Assembly: GCF_010119245.1 (NCBI RefSeq)
Contig: NZ_WNKG01000014.1
Span: 1-64,000 of the forward strand
Direction: 5' to 3'
Source: Cyclobacterium salsum
GTDB lineage: Bacteria > Bacteroidota > Bacteroidia > Cytophagales > Cyclobacteriaceae
Length of the DNA stretch: 64,000 bases
Shown: in pieces, positions 62,461 to 64,000 of the stretch
Numbering within the stretch: the stretch's first letter is position 1
Layout: the number at the start of each line of letters is the position of its first letter
Notes under the pieces: model-generated
Told to the model about the DNA's origin: nothing
Databases searched by the model: none
Seen by the model: only the letters and a program-made list of their open reading frames with translations
Position numbers and translations under genes: made by a program

Positions 62461-62997
62461 ATGATAAAAATATTCCCTATATGGATAGTATTGTTTTCAA
62501 TGCTGGCAGGTTTAGGATTTGCGCAAATGCCGGATACCATAGAAATCGAACCGTTTCCCGAAAAGTCCCATAAAAACACCTCTCAAAAAGACCTGGAAGG
62601 CTTGTGGGAATTGAGTTACATCTACGACAAATTCAAGCCGTTCGAAGAACTATTTCCGGATAAGAAGCCTACCCTTTATTTTGACACGGCTAATAAGACC
62701 GCTATTGGACATACTGGATGCAATATTTTCAGCATTCTTACCTACCTGGAAGGAAATGGAATCGATGTGCTCGGATTTATGGGAATGACCGAGAAATGGT
62801 GTGAAGGGGATGGGGAGGACATTTTCCTAACCGTACTCAAGTCGGCACATACGTTTGAAATTGATGAGGAGGGAGTGCTTTCATTTTCTTGTGGGAATCT
62901 GGAAATCATGAAAATGAGAAAACTGGATGAGGATCAAAATCATCCTTTCACAATTCCCAAAATAGTCGCATTAGCTACCACATTTCCCCGATGGTGA
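62461..62997 (+). CDS. Exported META/HslJ-like domain protein
   Basis: A 178-residue exported protein. The ATG at 62461 was chosen because it begins a signal peptide (MIKIFPIWIVLFSMLAGLGFAQ); the frame is open seven codons upstream. The mature part has LEGLWELSYIY, a strand with AIGHTGCNIFS (about residues 84-94), and MTEKWCEGDGEDIFLTVL, the usual META order of strand, N-x-F and an E...E helix. META/HslJ proteins are linked to heat resistance or antibiotic tolerance, but the function is not firmly known. Two Cys residues (GCN and KWC) could form a disulfide, as in the family. Confidence 0.82.
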   Translation: MIKIFPIWIVLFSMLAGLGFAQMPDTIEIEPFPEKSHKNTSQKDLEGLWELSYIYDKFKPFEELFPDKKPTLYFDTANKTAIGHTGCNIFSILTYLEGNGIDVLGFMGMTEKWCEGDGEDIFLTVLKSAHTFEIDEEGVLSFSCGNLEIMKMRKLDEDQNHPFTIPKIVALATTFPRW

Positions 62998-63055
62998 AAA
63001 TAGAATAGAAGGAAAGCACGCTGCTCGACGTTATATAGCAAGGCACTTTTTTTGA

Positions 63056-64000
63056 TCAAGTACCATTGTCCATGGATTTTAACTTCAGTACCAGATTCGT
63101 TCTGAATTCATATAATCCGGCCTCTAAACCGACCGGATAAATATGGGGGTTAATAAGCCGTTTATGGGTTTTATCAAAAGCTTCCAATCTATTTTGAGCT
63201 TTCTCACGAATTTGGTGAATGGTGGGTCTGTGGTACACTTTTTTTCCATTCTTGAATATGGGTTTCAGCAAAACCTCCGTGCTGGCGTTCTCCACCGAAA
63301 TCTTTTTTCTTCGGGTAGGATCAATGGGGTCAATAATGGTTACGGAATTGCCATGTTCCATTCCTTCCAGGTAAATCATATCCGCCATGGCTTTTCCACG
63401 AGAAGTAAAACGCATTACGTTATGATACCCGGGAATGTTAATCTTTATCGACTGTTGGGATAACTTAATTTTTGGCACCCAGTCTCCTTTGCGGTTTTTA
63501 AGGGCAGAAAGTTTGTAAACCGCCCCAAGGGCTGGTTGATCATAGGCGGTAACGAGTTTGGTCCCTACGCCCCAAATATCCACCGAGGCCTCCTGCATTT
63601 TGAGGGAGGTGATGATGTGCTCGTCCAAGTCATTACTGGCCACTATCTTCACTTCCGGAAATCCGGCTCTATCAAGCATTTCCCGAGCCTGATTGCTGAA
63701 ATAGGCCAAATCACCCGAATCAATCCGGATCCCTTGCAGTTGTTTTCCATTTTCCCTTAATTTCCCGGCCAGGGTAATGGCATTTTTAACACCCTGAATA
63801 ATATCATAGGTGTCCACCAAAAGCACCGTATTATCTGGAAAGGTCGCTGCATAAGCCTCAAAAGCTTCCATTTCGCTTTCAAAAGACATGATCCAGCTAT
63901 GGGCATGGGTGCCTGAAACCGGAATATCAAACAGCTTCGCTGCCATGACATTAGAGGTTGAGGTACAACCACCAATATAAGAAGCCCGGCTGGCCGCTAA
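63056..64000 (-). CDS. pncB: Nicotinate phosphoribosyltransferase, 5' end beyond the window
   Basis: The C-terminal 314 residues of a nicotinate phosphoribosyltransferase, which makes nicotinate mononucleotide for NAD salvage. The frame is open to the window edge (64000), with LAASRASYIGGCTSTSNV ahead of the first internal Met, so the protein is incomplete here. Family stretches are PVSGTHAHSWIMSF, IRIDSGDLAYFS (phosphoribosyl-binding), VASNDLDE and VWGVGTKL-like IWGVGTKLVTAYD. The start lies outside the window. It is convergent with the META-domain gene. Confidence 0.93.
   Translation of the reverse strand, partial: LAASRASYIGGCTSTSNVMAAKLFDIPVSGTHAHSWIMSFESEMEAFEAYAATFPDNTVLLVDTYDIIQGVKNAITLAGKLRENGKQLQGIRIDSGDLAYFSNQAREMLDRAGFPEVKIVASNDLDEHIITSLKMQEASVDIWGVGTKLVTAYDQPALGAVYKLSALKNRKGDWVPKIKLSQQSIKINIPGYHNVMRFTSRGKAMADMIYLEGMEHGNSVTIIDPIDPTRRKKISVENASTEVLLKPIFKNGKKVYHRPTIHQIREKAQNRLEAFDKTHKRLINPHIYPVGLEAGLYEFRTNLVLKLKSMDNGT

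Noticed and set aside
1-64000. CRISPR arrays, rRNA and tRNA genes, insertion sequences and prophage genes
   Set aside because: None was seen: no regularly spaced repeats with spacers, no rRNA-like stretches, no tRNA T-loop/anticodon patterns noticed in the gaps, and no transposase, integrase or phage structural motif.

Overview
The window looks like the chromosome of a heterotrophic, probably marine member of the Bacteroidota, most likely Cytophagales and close to the Cyclobacteriaceae. Seen in the sequence: a gliding-motility gene (gldC), the gene order ftsX / DUF3098 / uppP / truB / ribF, a TonB-dependent receptor with a carboxypeptidase-regulatory N-terminal domain, many secreted Gfo/Idh/MocA oxidoreductases including a GH109 type, PmoA-like (DUF6807) proteins, a large lipoprotein ending in a cytochrome c domain, and TAnnTTTG-type -7 boxes. 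The genus is an inference. No rRNA, tRNA, transposase or CRISPR array was found.

Region 1 (1-8.5 kb) is accessory and gene-poor. Two copies of a short hairpin repeat family (near 31 and 4500) flank a CrtO-like membrane protein and a 994-residue helicase with a WYL-like front end and a PD-(D/E)XK-like nuclease tail, which is a candidate defence protein. After it come a decayed small gene, a small membrane protein, about 450 bp of palindrome-rich repetitive DNA, an unknown 84-residue protein and an AlbA_2/Schlafen-like ATPase regulator with a 19-bp perfect palindrome just upstream of its start.

Region 2 (8.5-19 kb) is sugar catabolism. A five-gene minus-strand operon encodes a HUMPS-family (hexulose-phosphate synthase-like) enzyme, a zinc-type alcohol dehydrogenase, an SDR, a TIM-barrel isomerase/epimerase and an SMP-30 lactonase. 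Beyond a divergent geranylgeranyl-reductase-like pair, a second minus-strand unit holds two exported Gfo/Idh/MocA oxidoreductases and a sodium:solute symporter, with a terminator-like hairpin just before the symporter. This could be an uncharacterised oxidative sugar or sugar-acid route.

Region 3 (19-41 kb) holds a hybrid two-component kinase, an SDR/YtxH pair, then mostly secreted hydrolases: a phosphodiesterase-alkaline phosphatase fusion, a lactonase, an M16 peptidase / sialidase / beta-helix operon, two PmoA-like proteins (one fused to dehydrogenase, HEAT and cytochrome c parts), a LamG protein and a sulfatase. Together they point to scavenging of phosphate and of sulfated or sialylated glycans.

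Region 4 (41-47.4 kb) is a tightly packed housekeeping operon (pdeM, ftsX, DUF3098, uppP, truB, ribF, scoAB) followed by gldC and a strong terminator. Region 5 (47.6-64 kb) has a TonB receptor / SGNH lipoprotein / nucleotidyltransferase operon, an amino-sugar cluster (GH109, nagB, sugar transporter, divergent HGSNAT-like acyltransferase), then rsmE, kdsB, a CocE-type hydrolase, ferritin, a META-domain protein and a 5'-truncated nicotinate phosphoribosyltransferase at the right edge.
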